Of a DNA stretch of 7,222 bases, positions 5,822-7,222 are shown piece after piece. The notes beneath the pieces are model-generated. The model was not told where the DNA came from and made no database searches. It saw only the letters and a program-made list of their open reading frames with translations. Location of the stretch: the NCBI GenBank assembly GCA_011525445.1, contig WTGE01000032.1, forward strand, positions 1-7,222, in the 5' to 3' direction. Position numbers and translations under genes: made by a program. How positions within the stretch are numbered: the stretch's first letter is position 1; each line of letters starts with the position of its first letter. The DNA is from Synechococcus sp. CO36386bin_37 (GTDB lineage: Bacteria; Cyanobacteriota; Cyanobacteriia; PCC-6307; Cyanobiaceae).

Positions 5822-7120
5822 ATGAAGGTAGCGGCTCTTGCGTCTCAAGACATTCTCAAGCCGCACCTCGAGATCGATGGTGGCAACAGTCTGCAGGGTG
5901 AGCTCCGCGTCAGCGGCGCAAAAAACTCAGCCCTTGTCCTGATGACCGCTTCACTTCTCACCAAAGATTCCCTCACGCTGCGCAACGTCCCCCCGCTCAC
6001 CGACATTGGCGGAATGGCAGAGATCCTGTCGTCACTAGGCGTCAAGGTCAATCGCAAGGGTGAAGTCGTGCATCTCCTTGCCGACGACGTGAGCGGTGTC
6101 GCACCTCCTTATGAATTAGTGAATGGGCTGCGAGCCAGCTTCTTCGCAATCGGTCCCCTCCTCGCCCGCATGGGTCATGCACGCGTCCCCCTCCCCGGGG
6201 GATGCCGCATTGGTGCTCGTCCTGTCGTGGAACACATCCGCGGACTCAAGGCCTTGGGGGCCGTTGTGAATGTGGAACATGGCATCATTTCAGCCTCCAT
6301 TCCTGGCCAGGTCCAACGCCTTAAAGGTGCAGAAATCGTTTTGGATTGCCCAAGCGTCGGGGCAACAGAAACCATTCTGATGGCTGCAGCCTTGGCGCAA
6401 GGCACCAGCGTGATCTCCAATGCGGCCCAAGAGCCCGAAGTGCAAGACCTTGCCAACTTGCTGATTGCGATGGGCGCCAAAATCAACGGAGCTGGTGGTC
6501 CCACAATCACTATTGAGGGTGTGGAACAACTCCACGGCTGCGACTACACCGTGATTCCTGACCGGATTGAAGCGGGTACGTTTCTTCTTGCCGCTGCGAT
6601 TACCCGCTCGAAGCTCAGAGTCGCGCCCGTGATTCCCGAGCACCTCACTGCGGTCTTGCAAAAACTCCGTGATTGCGGATGCAAACTTGAAATCGATGGC
6701 GAAGAAATCACAATTACACCTGGAGAAATCCAGGGGATTGATATCACCACCCAGCCTTTCCCTGGATTCCCAACAGATTTGCAAGCTCCGTTCATGGCCC
6801 TGTTGGCAACAGCACAAGGCACCAGCGTGATCACAGAAAAAATCTATGAAAACCGCATGCAGCATGTAGCCGAACTGCAGCGCATGGGAGCCTCCATCAG
6901 GGTGCAAAGCAACACCGCCGTCGTGGAGGGCGTACCTGCACTCAGTGGAGCCCCCGTCAAGGGAACTGACCTCAGGGCCTCGGCCGCAATGGTTTTGGCA
7001 GCTCTTGTGGCTCAAGGAAAATCCCAGGTGAGTGGCCTCGACCATCTCGATCGTGGCTATGCCGATATCGAAACGAAGCTCGCTCGCGCTGGAGCGAAAC
7101 TGAGCAGGCAAATTCTCTGA
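5822..7120 (+). CDS. murA: UDP-N-acetylglucosamine 1-carboxyvinyltransferase
   Basis: Transfers enolpyruvate from phosphoenolpyruvate to UDP-GlcNAc, the first committed step of peptidoglycan synthesis, in the cytoplasm. From the ATG at 5822 it has 432 residues, close to the usual 420-430. Two inside-out alpha/beta domains are covered in full. Active-site features are visible: [10 protein letters not shown] (Lys34, Asn35), the loop [10 protein letters not shown] with Cys128, the residue that fosfomycin alkylates in this family, DRIEAGTF near 247-254, [12 protein letters not shown] with the general-base candidate Asp319, and [13 protein letters not shown] with Arg385. Earlier in-frame starts exist at TTG 5783 and ATG 5795 (adding 13 and 9 residues); the 5822 ATG is preferred because the fold begins soon after, at [20 protein letters not shown], and a short AGCAGG stretch lies 4-5 bases ahead. 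It diverges from tRNA-Leu and appears to be transcribed alone within the window. Confidence 0.97.
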   Translation: MKVAALASQDILKPHLEIDGGNSLQGELRVSGAKNSALVLMTASLLTKDSLTLRNVPPLTDIGGMAEILSSLGVKVNRKGEVVHLLADDVSGVAPPYELVNGLRASFFAIGPLLARMGHARVPLPGGCRIGARPVVEHIRGLKALGAVVNVEHGIISASIPGQVQRLKGAEIVLDCPSVGATETILMAAALAQGTSVISNAAQEPEVQDLANLLIAMGAKINGAGGPTITIEGVEQLHGCDYTVIPDRIEAGTFLLAAAITRSKLRVAPVIPEHLTAVLQKLRDCGCKLEIDGEEITITPGEIQGIDITTQPFPGFPTDLQAPFMALLATAQGTSVITEKIYENRMQHVAELQRMGASIRVQSNTAVVEGVPALSGAPVKGTDLRASAAMVLAALVAQGKSQVSGLDHLDRGYADIETKLARAGAKLSRQIL

Positions 7121-7222
7121 TTTGACCTCTCTTGAACCAATTGAGGAGTGACAGCAACTGAATTCAACCCATGTCAGTTTGACTGCATATTCAATGGGTC
7201 TCCGAAGGACAGTGCGTGTAAG
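7121..7222. other. Region after murA without a supported gene
   Basis: No gene, RNA gene or convincing terminator is visible in these 102 bases. Two weak signals are recorded. An inverted repeat ACCCAT (7167-7172) with ATGGGT (7194-7199) encloses a smaller GTCA/TGAC pair (7173-7176 with 7180-7183) and has no T-run after it. A GTG at 7148 opens a frame that runs 25 codons to the window edge, but the GAGGA before it is too close for a normal ribosome site. Either could belong to an element continuing outside the window. Confidence 0.5.

Noticed and set aside
7167..7199. Imperfect hairpin after murA considered as a terminator
   Set aside because: Pairing is short and bulged, it lies 47 bases past the stop, and no T-run follows.
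6290..7222. Long open frame on the minus strand opposite murA, running without a stop to the right edge
   Set aside because: It is fully antisense to an unmistakable murA, is rich in Cys, His and Arg with no family motif, and has the look of a complementary-strand shadow; the open tail beyond murA adds only about 34 codons and could be chance.
7148..7222. Possible start of a downstream gene at GTG 7148
   Set aside because: Only 25 codons are visible, the purine stretch abuts the start too closely, and no family resemblance can be judged.

Overview
The window looks like chromosome from a marine picocyanobacterium, most likely a marine Synechococcus. The basis is protein character and gene content: a nickel superoxide dismutase with its dedicated peptidase and a UreH-type nickel permease, a cyanobacterial/plastid-style dihydrolipoamide dehydrogenase (redox motif CVNRGC), an indole-3-glycerol phosphate synthase with a long cyanobacterial-type N-terminal extension, and moderate-to-high GC. 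The species cannot be fixed from the sequence alone. I see no mobile element, CRISPR array, prophage gene or integration scar; genes are packed with very little space between them.

Left part (1-1333, plus strand): the 3' part of an FKBP-type peptidyl-prolyl isomerase (5' end outside the window), then sodN (Ni-superoxide dismutase precursor), a hairpin with a T-run, and sodX (S26-family peptidase thought to trim the SodN propeptide). Converging on sodX from the minus strand, with a 9-base overlap of the two gene ends, is a UreH-type permease with a 12-histidine loop, the likely nickel importer of the locus (sodT). The three genes form a supply, maturation and enzyme set for Ni-SOD.

Middle part (2072-5671, minus strand): reading in the direction of transcription, tRNA-Leu(CAG), an 82-residue protein I do not recognise, a SpoU/TrmH-family RNA 2'-O-methyltransferase, lpd (E3 of the 2-oxoacid dehydrogenase complexes) and trpC. 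The protein genes are separated by 5 bases, a 4-base GTGA overlap and 3 bases, so they are very probably one transcription unit. It ends in a perfect 13-bp hairpin directly after the trpC stop, with sodT following in the same direction.

Right part (5672-7222, plus strand): murA (first committed step of peptidoglycan synthesis) diverges from the tRNA/spoU/lpd/trpC unit. The last 102 bases hold no gene I can support.

Most of the window is ordinary housekeeping sequence. The parts that deserve a second look are the Ni-SOD locus (a terminator-like hairpin wedged against the sodX start, an unusual Cys in SodX box E, an extra His-Cys pair in the SodN propeptide, the His-rich loop of the permease) and the small unidentified gene. 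I do not see convincing evidence of a new multi-gene system.
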